Positions 26,420 through 35,088 of a DNA stretch of 64,000 nt are shown piece after piece. The notes beneath the pieces are model-generated. The model did no database searches. It worked only from the letters and a program-made list of their open reading frames with translations, and was not told where the DNA came from. How positions within the stretch are numbered: the first letter of the stretch is position 1; each line of letters starts with the position of its first letter. Location of the stretch: NCBI RefSeq assembly GCF_003241315.1, contig NZ_QFOZ01000001.1, positions 186,001-250,000 of the forward strand, written 5' to 3'. The stretch is from Lawsonella clevelandensis (lineage in GTDB: Bacteria > Actinomycetota > Actinomycetes > Mycobacteriales > Mycobacteriaceae). A program made the position numbers and the translations under genes.

Positions 26420-26488
26420 CCGGTTAACGCTACCGGATCACGGAGAAGCTAAATGCCCCTCGCACAGTCACACTGGCGAGGGTTTTTT
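26420..26488 (+). terminator. Attenuator: anti-antiterminator hairpin and intrinsic terminator before ilvB
   Basis: CCGGT (26420-26424) pairs with ACCGG (26432-26436) just after the leader peptide stop. The terminator stem follows: CCCTCGC (26457-26463) with GCGAGGG (26476-26482), extended by CAGT/ACTG across one bulged A, then six T residues (26483-26488). ilvB begins 54 bases later. The alternative antiterminator pairing was not worked out in detail. Confidence 0.82.
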
Positions 26489-26541
26489 ATTACCATCTCA
26501 CGCGGAGGCGTAGCCTCTGCCCGTCACCTGAAGGAACTGAT

Positions 26542-28404
26542 GTGAGCGCACCACAAGCTCGCCAGCCAGGGCGTGGCACTATTCCCACACCCGCTGAAGC
26601 AGCACACGCAACCAGCAGTAACCGCGGCATAGGTCCAGAGAAATGCACAGGCGCAAAGTCTGTCATTCGCTCTCTCGAGGAACTTGGCGCAGACACCGTA
26701 TTTGGACTTCCAGGTGGCGCAATTCTTCCCGTCTATGATCCGCTCTACGACAGCACTTTTATTAACCACGTACTTGTTCGTCACGAGCAAGGGGCTGGCC
26801 ACGCAGCCGAAGGCTATGCACGATCCACTGGGCGAGTTGGCGTTTGCATGGTGACGTCTGGTCCCGCTGCTACTAACCTGGTAACGGCACTGGCTGATGC
26901 ACAAATGGACTCTGTCCCCATGGTGGCCATTACTGGGCAGGTGGGAGAATCGTGCATTGGTACTGATGCTTTCCAAGAAGCAGATATTTCTGGCATCGCC
27001 ATTCCAGTGACAAAGCATAATTTCCTTGTCAAAGACGCCTCTACTATCCCACAAGTATTGGCAGAGGCTTTTTATATTGCCCAAACTGGTCGGCCCGGCG
27101 CAGTGCTCGTCGATATTACGAAATCGGCGATGAACCAGGAGACAACATTCTCATGGCCGCCAGCTATTGATCTGCCAGGTTACCATCCAGTGACGAAGCC
27201 ACACGGCAAACAAATACGTGAAGCAGCTCGTCTTATTGCGAAAGCCCACAAACCAGTTTTCCTTATTGGCGGAGGCATTATTAACGCCAATGCCTCGCAG
27301 GATCTGCTCGATCTGGTAGCCCTCACGGATATTCCTGTGACCTGCACACTTATGGGTATGGATGCATTTCCGCAGAGTCACCCACTGAACTACGGTATGG
27401 CGGGAATGCACGGTACCATCCCAGCTGTTGCCGCATTGCAAAAAAGTGACCTCATCATTGCACTCGGTACTCGCTTTGATGATCGCGTAACAGGTAATCT
27501 TGAGTACTTTGCCCCGCATGCGCAAGTTATTCATGCAGATATCGATCCGGCAGAGATTGGTAAAAATGTCACTGTCGATATCCCCATTGTGGGCGATGCG
27601 CATGAAGTAATAACGGCACTTATTAATACGATGAAATCGGATCCTTCCGAGAATATTGTTGGTGACATTCGTGCCTGGGTGGACTATCTCGATGAATTAC
27701 GTGAACGTTACACCATTAAGTACGACAAGGCCCTAGACGAAGAAGGACACTTGTCTCCTCAGTATGTCATTGAGACCCTCTCTAACATTGTCGGATCAGA
27801 CGCCATTTATGTTTCTGGCGTGGGACAACACCAAATGTGGTCGTCACAGCTTATCGACTTTGAAGAACCCCGTACCTGGTTAAACTCCGGTGGTCTTGGC
27901 ACAATGGGATACGCAATTCCTGCCGCCATGGGGGCTCAAGCTGGTAACCCAGATAAGGAAGTATGGGCAATCGACGGCGATGGTTGTTTCCAGATGACGA
28001 ATCAGGAACTAGCGACCTGCGCACTAAATAATTTCCCCATTAAAGTTGCCCTCATCAATAATGACAGCCTCGGAATGGTGCGTCAGTGGCAGACGCTCTT
28101 CTATGACGAGCGTTATTCCCAGACCACCTTGGAGACGCATACACGTCGTATCCCCGATTTCGTTATGTTGGCGGAAGCTCTTGGGTGCGCTGCTTTTCGC
28201 GTAGAAACTGAAGAGGATATCGTTCCAACTATCGAAAAAGCCCGTAAGATTAACGACCGCCCAGTTGTTATCGAGTTTGTTGTTGCCAAGGATGCTCAAG
28301 TATGGCCAATGGTGCCTGCTGGTACTAGTAACAGTGAAATCATGATGCTCAAGGGAATATATCCGCTCGTCGATGAGGATCAGGCCAGAAGGGACACCAT
28401 CTAA
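26542..28404 (+). CDS. ilvB: Acetohydroxyacid synthase large subunit
   Basis: The 620-residue thiamine diphosphate enzyme that condenses pyruvate with pyruvate or 2-oxobutyrate, the first common step to valine, leucine and isoleucine. It has the catalytic Glu in LVRHEQGAGHAAEGYAR, the FAD region and the TPP-Mg motif GDGCFQMTNQELATC (about 479-493). GTG start with AAGGA seven bases before it. Two bases separate its stop from the ilvN start, so translation is coupled. Expression is predicted to be set by the upstream attenuator. Confidence 0.97.
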   Translation: MSAPQARQPGRGTIPTPAEAAHATSSNRGIGPEKCTGAKSVIRSLEELGADTVFGLPGGAILPVYDPLYDSTFINHVLVRHEQGAGHAAEGYARSTGRVGVCMVTSGPAATNLVTALADAQMDSVPMVAITGQVGESCIGTDAFQEADISGIAIPVTKHNFLVKDASTIPQVLAEAFYIAQTGRPGAVLVDITKSAMNQETTFSWPPAIDLPGYHPVTKPHGKQIREAARLIAKAHKPVFLIGGGIINANASQDLLDLVALTDIPVTCTLMGMDAFPQSHPLNYGMAGMHGTIPAVAALQKSDLIIALGTRFDDRVTGNLEYFAPHAQVIHADIDPAEIGKNVTVDIPIVGDAHEVITALINTMKSDPSENIVGDIRAWVDYLDELRERYTIKYDKALDEEGHLSPQYVIETLSNIVGSDAIYVSGVGQHQMWSSQLIDFEEPRTWLNSGGLGTMGYAIPAAMGAQAGNPDKEVWAIDGDGCFQMTNQELATCALNNFPIKVALINNDSLGMVRQWQTLFYDERYSQTTLETHTRRIPDFVMLAEALGCAAFRVETEEDIVPTIEKARKINDRPVVIEFVVAKDAQVWPMVPAGTSNSEIMMLKGIYPLVDEDQARRDTI

Positions 28405-28406
28405 CC

Positions 28407-28910
28407 ATGACTACGACACATACTTTGAGTATCCTGGTGGAAGATAAGCCTGGCGTGCTAACCCGTGTCGCTGGCTTATTCGCGCGCCGAGGTTTCAATA
28501 TTCAATCTCTTGCGGTCGGTCCGACAGAGGTTGAGGGAGTATCCCGGATGACTATTGTTACGGCCGTCGACAGACTTCCCCTTGAACAGGTAACGAAGCA
28601 GCTCAATAAGCTCATTAACGTGTTGAAGATTGTCGAACAGGATGCTGATGCTTCCGTATCCCGGGAGCTCATCCTTATCAAAGTTCGATGCGATGCGAGT
28701 AACCGCATCCAGGTTGTGCAAACAGCAGAACTTTTCCGCGCCAAAGTAATTGACGTGGCTCCAGAGTCTGTGACGCTGGAAGCTACTGGTACCAAAGACA
28801 AAATAGACGCATTATTGCGAGTCTTAGATCCTTTTGGAATTCGAGAGATTGTGCAGTCGGGCACGATCACTCTTGGCCGCGGCCCGAAGTCAATGACAGC
28901 TACCCGCTGA
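28407..28910 (+). CDS. ilvN: Acetohydroxyacid synthase regulatory subunit
   Basis: The 167-residue small subunit that activates IlvB and confers valine feedback inhibition. The N-terminal ACT domain begins HTLSILVEDKPGVLTRVAGLFARRG style (key residues GVL-RVAGLF at about 16-26) with NIQSLAVG after it, and the C-terminal AHAS-small domain contains RELILIKVR. No separate Shine-Dalgarno is evident; coupling to ilvB is likely. Confidence 0.96.
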   Translation: MTTTHTLSILVEDKPGVLTRVAGLFARRGFNIQSLAVGPTEVEGVSRMTIVTAVDRLPLEQVTKQLNKLINVLKIVEQDADASVSRELILIKVRCDASNRIQVVQTAELFRAKVIDVAPESVTLEATGTKDKIDALLRVLDPFGIREIVQSGTITLGRGPKSMTATR

Positions 28911-28936
28911 CTAAGGCTTCCTGGCAACGCTACACT
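28907..28936 (+). promoter_or_regulatory. Candidate promoter for ilvC
   Basis: CTGACT (28907-28912), an 18-base spacer and TACACT (28931-28936), overlapping the end of ilvN. A separate ilvC transcript is known in C. glutamicum, which makes this plausible; here it is only a sequence match. Confidence 0.35.
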
Positions 28937-29007
28937 GATTAACACAACATATAGGTCAATGGCTTGTATGACTCCACATGAAGACACAGTAAAAGGAGAC
29001 TCCACCC

Positions 29008-30021
29008 ATGGCAGTCGAAACTTTCTATTCAGACGACGCTGATCTTTCCATCATCCAGAGCCGTAAGGTTGCCATTATCGGTTACGGTTCTCAAGGCCAT
29101 GCACATGCTCTAAGCTTGCGTGACTCCGGCGTTGACGTTGTCATTGGTCTGCGCGAGGGATCCAAGTCCATTGCCAAGGCAGAAGAGCAGGGTCTCAAAG
29201 TTATGACCAATGCAGAGGCTGCACAATGGGCAGACACCATTATGATGCTTGCCCCGGATACTTCTCAGGCACAAATTTTTAATAATGACATTAAGCCCTA
29301 TCTGCAGGAAGGCGACGCCCTCTTCTTTGCACACGGTTTGAATATTCACTTCAAACTCATTGAGGTTCCGGAGTACGTCACCGTTGCCATGTGTGCTCCT
29401 AAGGGGCCCGGCCACCTCGTTCGTCGTCAGTTTGTGGAAGGACACGGCGTGCCCTGCCTCATTGCGGTTGAGCAGGATCCTACCGGCGAAGGCCAGGCTC
29501 TTGCCCTCTCCTACGCAAAGGGTATTGGTGGTACCCGCGCAGGTGTCATTAAGACAACCTTCCGCGAAGAAACCGAAACAGATCTCTTCGGTGAGCAGGC
29601 AGTGCTCTGCGGTGGTATGGAAACTCTCATTATGATGGGGTTCGAAACTCTCGTTGAGGCCGGATACGCCCCCGAAATGGCATTTTTCGAGTGCATGCAC
29701 GAGACGAAGCTCATCGTTGACCTCATCTACGAGGGCGGCCTTACCAATATGAACTATTCCATCTCCGACACTGCTGAATTCGGTGGCTACCTGTCTGGCC
29801 CCCGTGTTGTGGGAGACGCCTCTCGCGAAGCTATGCGCCAGGTACTGAAAGAAATCCAAGACGGTACTTTCGTAAAGCGGCTTATGACGAACGTCGAGAA
29901 TGGAAACAAGGAGCTAGAGGAACTGCGTGCGCAGGTACAGAACCACCAGATTGAAGCTGTTGGTGCAGACCTTCGCAACATGATGAGCTGGGTCAAGCGC
30001 GAAATTACTGAGACTGCCTAA
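29008..30021 (+). CDS. ilvC: Ketol-acid reductoisomerase (class I)
   Basis: The 337-residue NADPH enzyme for the second step of branched-chain amino-acid synthesis. Rossmann motif GYGSQGHAHALSL at about residues 26-38; the class I short knotted domain with metal-binding DLFGEQAVLCGG (about 191-202) and the EAGYAPEMAFFECMHE region follow. AAAAGGAG precedes the ATG by nine bases. It ends the ilvBNC operon, with a strong terminator 24 bases after the stop. Confidence 0.97.
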   Translation: MAVETFYSDDADLSIIQSRKVAIIGYGSQGHAHALSLRDSGVDVVIGLREGSKSIAKAEEQGLKVMTNAEAAQWADTIMMLAPDTSQAQIFNNDIKPYLQEGDALFFAHGLNIHFKLIEVPEYVTVAMCAPKGPGHLVRRQFVEGHGVPCLIAVEQDPTGEGQALALSYAKGIGGTRAGVIKTTFREETETDLFGEQAVLCGGMETLIMMGFETLVEAGYAPEMAFFECMHETKLIVDLIYEGGLTNMNYSISDTAEFGGYLSGPRVVGDASREAMRQVLKEIQDGTFVKRLMTNVENGNKELEELRAQVQNHQIEAVGADLRNMMSWVKREITETA

Positions 30022-30044
30022 ATAGACAGTCCCACCTAATGCTG

Positions 30045-30084
30045 AGATACCTTGGTACTGCCCAAAAGTAGTACCAAGGTATCT
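30045..30084 (+). terminator. Terminator after ilvC
   Basis: A perfect 15-bp stem, AGATACCTTGGTACT (30045-30059) with AGTACCAAGGTATCT (30070-30084), and a ten-base loop; ATTCC follows. Confidence 0.8.
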
Positions 30085-30274
30085 ATTCCTATATCTGTTT
30101 TCGCCTACTAGAATAAGCCGTGTATCAGGCTGTTTAGGAAGTAGTGTAGGGAAGTCTGCGTAGCATTCTTTATGTCTCCAGATCGCTTTACTCTACGCGC
30201 ACACTAGCAGCGTGATACCTAGAGTTTCTGGCGCGGTCGTGTCAGAAATAACCTCACACACAATGGAGAATCTC

Positions 30275-31882
30275 GTGAGCCAAAATGCTCGTCCCGTCGT
30301 ACTGATTGCCGACAAACTTGCTCAATCGACCGTAGATGCACTGGGTGATGGTGTAGAAATTCGTTGGGTCGATGGTCCGAACCGTTCTGAATTGCTGGCA
30401 GCTCTTCCTGAAGCGGACGCAGTACTCGTACGTTCTGCCACCACTATTGACGCCGAAGCATTAGCCGTTGCCGATAATCTCAAGATTATTGGTCGCGCTG
30501 GTGTAGGGCTTGATAACGTCGATATTCCCGCGGCTACTGCCCGCGGTGTCATGGTTGTCAATGCGCCTACCTCAAACATTCATTCTGCGGCAGAACATGC
30601 CGTAGCGCTGACAATGGCTGCTGCTCGCCAGATCCCAGCAGCTCACAACACTCTTCGTGAGCACGAATGGAAGCGCTCCAGTTTCAAAGGCGTTGAAATC
30701 TTCCACAAGACCGTCGGTGTGATCGGTCTAGGTCATATTGGTCAACTATACGCTCAGCGTATGAAGGCTTTTGATACCACGGTAGTGGCATACGATCCTT
30801 ATCTTCCCGCTGCCCGCGCCGCCCAACTCGGCGTTGAATTGGTGAGCTTGGACGAGCTGCTCTCCCGCGCCGATATCATCTCCATCCACCTCCCGAAGAC
30901 CCCGGAAACCGCCGGTCTTATCAATGCTGAGCAACTTGCCAAGTGCAAGGATGGTGTCATTATTGTGAACGCTGCTCGTGGTGGACTCATTGTTGAGGAA
31001 GACCTTGCAGCGGCATTGGCATCCGGTAAGGTGCGCAGCGCTGCTGTTGACGTGTACTCCAAGGAACCCCCTACGGATAACCCGCTGCTAGATGCCGACA
31101 ACATTGTCCTAACTCCGCATCTTGGCGCCTCCACCGCAGAAGCACAGGATCGCGCAGGCGTTGATGTTGCTCATTCCGTACTCTTGGCACTTGCTGGCGA
31201 GTTCGTTCCAGACGCTGTTAACGTCTCCGGCGGCCCCGTTAATGATGAAGTTTCACCGTGGCTGGAACTTGTTCGCAAATTGGGTCTTCTGGCCGGCACA
31301 CTTTCTCCCAAACCGGTTACTGCCGTGCAGGTTGTTGTCTCCGGTGAGCTTTCCGCTGAACCCGTCGATATTCTTGGTCTTGCCGCTTTGCGCGGTCTTT
31401 TCTCCGCTGTCAGCACCGAGCCGGTAACTTTTGTGAATGCTCCGCAGATTGCCGAAGAGCGCGGTGTCTCTATTGAGGTCGATACTCACACTGAGGCTCT
31501 TACCCACCGGTCTGTTGTGACGGTGCGTGCCGTCACCGCCGATGGTGACGTTACCTCTATCTCCGGTGCTCTTACTGGTCTGGAGAAAGTTGAGAAGATT
31601 ATCGGTATTAACGGTCGCAACTTCGACATGCGTGCAGAAGGTCACAATGTGGTGCTGTCCTACCAGGATCGTCCCGGTGCACTAGGGCTTTTCGCCACTG
31701 CATTGGGCAATGCGGACGTAGATATTATTTCTTGTGCTCTCAGCCCTGATGCAAAGGGAACTGGTGCTACTGCTCTGCTGCGTCTCAACCGTGCCCTTAC
31801 TGAAGATGAGATGGAGACTGTCAGTTCTGCTGTTGGGCAACTCGTGCTGCCCAGGTGGATCTCGCGTGAGTGCCACGATTGA
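30275..31882 (+). CDS. serA: D-3-phosphoglycerate dehydrogenase (long form with ACT)
   Basis: First step of serine synthesis. The 535-residue long form has a catalytic/NAD domain (GVIGLGHIGQLYAQRMKAF at about 150; catalytic His in LTPHLGAST), the intervening ASB domain (about 315-450) and a C-terminal ACT domain (about 455-530) that senses serine. The frame extends upstream to 30212, but the GTG at 30275 has GGAG seven bases before it and gives the homologous N-terminus (SQNARPVVLIADKL). Its 3' end overlaps leuB by 17 bases. Confidence 0.95.
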   Translation: MSQNARPVVLIADKLAQSTVDALGDGVEIRWVDGPNRSELLAALPEADAVLVRSATTIDAEALAVADNLKIIGRAGVGLDNVDIPAATARGVMVVNAPTSNIHSAAEHAVALTMAAARQIPAAHNTLREHEWKRSSFKGVEIFHKTVGVIGLGHIGQLYAQRMKAFDTTVVAYDPYLPAARAAQLGVELVSLDELLSRADIISIHLPKTPETAGLINAEQLAKCKDGVIIVNAARGGLIVEEDLAAALASGKVRSAAVDVYSKEPPTDNPLLDADNIVLTPHLGASTAEAQDRAGVDVAHSVLLALAGEFVPDAVNVSGGPVNDEVSPWLELVRKLGLLAGTLSPKPVTAVQVVVSGELSAEPVDILGLAALRGLFSAVSTEPVTFVNAPQIAEERGVSIEVDTHTEALTHRSVVTVRAVTADGDVTSISGALTGLEKVEKIIGINGRNFDMRAEGHNVVLSYQDRPGALGLFATALGNADVDIISCALSPDAKGTGATALLRLNRALTEDEMETVSSAVGQLVLPRWISRECHD

Positions 31883-32894
31883 TCTAGCGGTCATCGGTGG
31901 CGATGGTATTGGCCCTGAGGTTACTGCCGAAGCGCTAAAAGTACTTCGTGCAGTTATCCCCAGTATTGAGGTCACGCACTACTCGCTAGGCGCGGAACAC
32001 TACCTGAAAACTGGTGAGATTCTCTCCGATGAGACTGTTGAGAAGATCCGTCAACATGATGCCATCTTGCTCGGCGCCATTGGTGATCCAGAGCGGGTAG
32101 CTCCCGGCGTTTTGGAGCGCGGATTACTTCTAAAATTACGGTTTGCCCTTGATCACTTTGTCAATCTTCGCCCAGCGAAGCTCTACGCAGGTGTTGACTC
32201 ACCCCTAGTTGGTAACCCTTCCATCGACTTCGTTGTTGTGCGTGAGGGCACGGAGGGTCTCTACTGTGGCGATGGTGGAGCGATCCGCGTAGGAACCACA
32301 GCTGAGGTTGCTACAGAAACTTCCCTGAATACCCGCTTCGGAGTGGAACGCGTTGTGCGGGACGCTTTTGAACGCGCCATGAAACGTCGTAAACACCTCA
32401 CTCTTGTTCACAAGATGAATGTGCTAACCCATGCGGGTTCACTGTGGAAACGCACTGTTGATGATGTTGCTGCTGACTATCCGGAAGTAACAACGGATTA
32501 CTGTCACATTGATGCGTGCACTATCTATATGGTGACGGATCCGGGTCGCTTTGATGTTATCGTCACCGATAATCTTTTCGGCGATATCATCACAGATCTC
32601 GCCGGCGCTGTGATAGGTGGTATTGGATTAGCAGCAAGCGGAAACATTGATGCCACCCGTACCAACCCCTCCATGTTTGAACCAGTACACGGTTCTGCCC
32701 CCGATATTGCGGGGAAGGGACTGGCAGATCCCACTGCCGCCATTGTTTCTGGCGCAATGATGCTGGAGCATTTGGGGTATGACAGTGAAGCTGCTCGCAT
32801 TATGGAAGCAATAGAAAACGATGTGGCACACCGCGATGATGAGACTATCTCCACCAGTGCGATAGGTGATCGTATCGCTGCTGCACTCGCATAG
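31866..32894 (+). CDS. leuB: 3-isopropylmalate dehydrogenase
   Basis: The 342-residue NAD enzyme of leucine synthesis that oxidises and decarboxylates 3-isopropylmalate. It begins ATIDLAVIGGDGIGPEV; the substrate and metal sites are visible in RFALDHFVNLRPAKLY and in NLFGDIITDLAGAVIGGIGL, and the adenine site in FEPVHGSAPDIAGKG. The GTG at 31866 is inside the end of serA (17-base overlap) with AGGTGG upstream; the frame is open further 5' but that part is serA in another frame. Confidence 0.95.
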   Translation: MSATIDLAVIGGDGIGPEVTAEALKVLRAVIPSIEVTHYSLGAEHYLKTGEILSDETVEKIRQHDAILLGAIGDPERVAPGVLERGLLLKLRFALDHFVNLRPAKLYAGVDSPLVGNPSIDFVVVREGTEGLYCGDGGAIRVGTTAEVATETSLNTRFGVERVVRDAFERAMKRRKHLTLVHKMNVLTHAGSLWKRTVDDVAADYPEVTTDYCHIDACTIYMVTDPGRFDVIVTDNLFGDIITDLAGAVIGGIGLAASGNIDATRTNPSMFEPVHGSAPDIAGKGLADPTAAIVSGAMMLEHLGYDSEAARIMEAIENDVAHRDDETISTSAIGDRIAAALA

Positions 32895-32922
32895 CGCATA
32901 AGGTTATTCAATTATCTGAATC

Positions 32923-32962
32923 CTGCTCGGTAGGAACTCGGAGATGAGTTCCTACCGAGCAG
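32923..32962 (+). terminator. Hairpin after leuB
   Basis: A perfect 17-bp stem (32923-32939 with 32946-32962) and a six-base loop, 28 bases after the leuB stop. No T-run follows; the 3' arm runs into a 15-bp tandem repeat. Confidence 0.7.
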
Positions 32963-32987
32963 TGTCTTACTCAGCAGTGTCCTACTC
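32958..32987 (+). repeat. 15-bp tandem duplication before the FAH-family gene
   Basis: AGCAGTGTCTTACTC (32958-32972) is followed at once by AGCAGTGTCCTACTC (32973-32987), one mismatch. The first copy overlaps the 3' arm of the leuB hairpin. Confidence 0.7.
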
Positions 32988-33009
32988 AACAGGGCTCTGC
33001 AGCGCGGGG

Positions 33010-33015
33010 TATTCT
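33010..33015 (+). promoter_or_regulatory. -10 box TATTCT, leaderless FAH-family gene
   Basis: TATTCT, six bases, then ATG at 33022. This also argues for 33022 over the in-frame ATG at 32944, which would translate the hairpin and tandem repeat. Confidence 0.5.
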
Positions 33016-33021
33016 TCTACT

Positions 33022-33819
33022 ATGCGTATTGCTCGTTTTGCTACCCCCGAAGGTGTCTCCTTTGGCGTCGTCGAGGGGAATCCCGATACTCCTTCCACGT
33101 GTACTATCCGTCAAGTAGATGAACTTCCCTGGGATGGACAGCCCGTTTTCACTGACAAAAAGTTCTTACTTCCCGACGTACGTCTCTTAGCTCCCATTTT
33201 CCCCACAAAGATTGTGGCAGTAGGGAAGAACTATATTGATCACGCCAGAGAATTGGGTGGCCAAACGACAGATGAACCCGTCATCTTTATTAAGCCCCCT
33301 ACCTCTATTATTGGCCCAGATGCCCCCATTCGGAGGCCTGCGGTCAGCCAACGTGTTGACCATGAGGGTGAACTAGCTGTCATCATCAATCAACCCTGTC
33401 ACAATGTTGATGCGGCAGACGCACGACGCGTCATCCTGGGGTACACCATTGCTAACGATGTCACTGCTCGCGATATTCAAGCCGCAGAAGGACAATGGAC
33501 CAGGGCTAAAAGCTATGACACGTTCTGCCCACTAGGCCCGTGGATTGAGACCCAACTCGATCCCTCTGACCAAGACATCCTGGTGGAAGTGATACATGCT
33601 GATGGAACGAGCGAAGTTCGCCAGGATGAGAACACAGCAGCAGTTGTTCATACTGTTTCGGAGATTATCGAGTTTGTTAGTAGTGTCATGACACTACTGC
33701 CCGGCGACGTTATTCTTACCGGCACACCGGCAGGTATTGGACCCCTGGTAGAAGGGGATACGGTCACGGTCTCTATTGACGGTATCGGCACGCTTTCCAA
33801 CCCCGTTGTCAATGCTTAA
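33022..33819 (+). CDS. Fumarylacetoacetate hydrolase-family enzyme, possibly oxaloacetate decarboxylase
   Basis: A 265-residue FAH-fold enzyme. The metal site is visible in VDHEGELAVII (two Glu) and in NDVTARDIQ (Asp), with KSYDTFCPLGPW, MTLLPGDVILTGTPAG completing the family pattern; metal-dependent cleavage or decarboxylation of a 2-oxo acid is expected. C. glutamicum Odx, an oxaloacetate decarboxylase, is a family member found between leuB and gltX, the same location as here, so that activity is a reasonable guess. Other FAH substrates (fumarylpyruvate, ketodeoxy-sugar acids) remain possible. Its TAA overlaps the stop of the convergent isochorismate synthase gene. Confidence 0.87.
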   Translation: MRIARFATPEGVSFGVVEGNPDTPSTCTIRQVDELPWDGQPVFTDKKFLLPDVRLLAPIFPTKIVAVGKNYIDHARELGGQTTDEPVIFIKPPTSIIGPDAPIRRPAVSQRVDHEGELAVIINQPCHNVDAADARRVILGYTIANDVTARDIQAAEGQWTRAKSYDTFCPLGPWIETQLDPSDQDILVEVIHADGTSEVRQDENTAAVVHTVSEIIEFVSSVMTLLPGDVILTGTPAGIGPLVEGDTVTVSIDGIGTLSNPVVNA

Positions 33820-35006
33820 AGACTGTCGACAATTCCTAAAGCACGCAAGATAGTTTGTAGCTTGTCGCGAGTTTCCTGTACTTCGGCAGAGGGACAAGAA
33901 TCTGCCACAATTCCACCACCAGCCCAGGCCGTGGCGGAATTGTGTGCCGGATCCAGTTCTGCACAACGAATAGCCACTACCCAGTCACCATCACCAGCAG
34001 CATCACACCATCCCACCGTGCCCGCATAGAAGCGGCGGTTTTCACCCGCATCAGAGATAAAAGTGAGTGCTTCGCGACGAGGCCAACCTCCCACGGCAGG
34101 AGTGGGGTGCAGTAACTCAGCTAGGTCGAGAGCAGTGGGTAGTTCGTGTGTCTGTGTGGCATCCCTATTTTCTGCATGAGCGGCAAGTGTCCCCGTAATG
34201 TGGGTACCAAGATGCCACATTTCTTTCGTAGACGTCAGACTAGGTGTAGCGGGAACATCGAGTCTGCTACACAAAGGACGTAGAGCTTCTTCCAGTGCCT
34301 GGGTAACATAGCGATGCTCGGCACTATCTTTCGTAGAAGTGCGCAGGTCGCGTGCAGATTGCGCATCGCGTTGACGGTCAGAACAGCGGGGCCGGGAACC
34401 GGCTAGCGGGTGAGAGCTTATCTCTGCCCCGCGGCGGCTTATCAGCAGTTCCGGGGAAGAGCCCACTAGCCAGTGCCCCTCATAGTCTGTCCCGGCAGGG
34501 GAGAGGTCCGCTAAATACGCCTCCTGGCGTGGGCTACCGTCAAGAAGACGTGCGGCAATAAGCTGGGGATCTAAAGTCTCATCAGCAATAACGTCCACAG
34601 CACGAGCAAGCACAATCTTTTCCGCAACACCCCGGCGGATAGCTGCAACGGCCTGCTCAACACGACGGCGATGCTCGGAAGCAGTAGGAGAGAAGTCCAC
34701 AATACGGGCACGCATTTCTTGTCCACGGAAGAACGCGGGCGGCTCCAATGGAGCATCAGAGCGAATGACGTGCTTGGGAGAAATAAGAGCAGCTGGTGCG
34801 TTGGGTGTAAACGGTAACGCCCCCACAATCATGTCGGCACGGCCGGAGGCGAGAGCTTCACGGGCCTCTGCTACGGAGGAGAAAGTTTCTTTAATGCCTT
34901 GTGTGCGGACAGATCCGGTGGCGCGTGATAATAAAAAATCTGGTTCGGTACACGGTCTTGTGGGGAGATAGTGCTGCTGCGAGTGCAAGGGTTTTTCAGG
35001 CTCCAT
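33816..35006 (-). CDS. menF: Isochorismate synthase
   Basis: A 396-residue chorismate-utilising enzyme converting chorismate to isochorismate for menaquinone or a siderophore. Visible motifs: EKIVLARAVDV with the active-site Lys, GSSPELLISRRG, the Glu-rich helix ELPTALDLAELLHPTPAVGG and the Mg-binding Glu in AEVQETRDKL. The expected GAGIVAGSDP-type loop reads GGGIVADSCPSAE. ATG at 35006 chosen because AGGAGG sits five bases upstream; an alternative GTG at 35012 is inside that box. No other menaquinone gene is adjacent, so the pathway is not decided; entC is an equally fair name. Confidence 0.88.
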   Translation of the reverse strand: MEPEKPLHSQQHYLPTRPCTEPDFLLSRATGSVRTQGIKETFSSVAEAREALASGRADMIVGALPFTPNAPAALISPKHVIRSDAPLEPPAFFRGQEMRARIVDFSPTASEHRRRVEQAVAAIRRGVAEKIVLARAVDVIADETLDPQLIAARLLDGSPRQEAYLADLSPAGTDYEGHWLVGSSPELLISRRGAEISSHPLAGSRPRCSDRQRDAQSARDLRTSTKDSAEHRYVTQALEEALRPLCSRLDVPATPSLTSTKEMWHLGTHITGTLAAHAENRDATQTHELPTALDLAELLHPTPAVGGWPRREALTFISDAGENRRFYAGTVGWCDAAGDGDWVVAIRCAELDPAHNSATAWAGGGIVADSCPSAEVQETRDKLQTILRALGIVDSL

Positions 35007-35076
35007 CTCCACCTCCTACAATAAGAACAAAGGCGCTGTTGGTAGCGCCGTTCTCCAGCCTACTCGTGAAAGCTAC

Positions 35077-35082
35077 TAGCCT
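35077..35082 (+). promoter_or_regulatory. -10 box TAGCCT, leaderless gltX
   Basis: TAGCCT, six bases (TAAACT), then ATG at 35089. No Shine-Dalgarno sequence is present. Confidence 0.5.
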
Positions 35083-35088
35083 TAAACT

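Noticed and set aside
29110..29859. 249-codon open frame antisense to ilvC
   Set aside because: It mirrors the codon pattern of a highly expressed gene, has no ribosome-binding site and no recognisable domain.
32944..33021. N-terminal extension of the FAH-family protein from the ATG at 32944
   Set aside because: It would translate the leuB hairpin arm and the 15-bp tandem repeat; the ATG at 33022 fits the family and has a -10 box six bases upstream.
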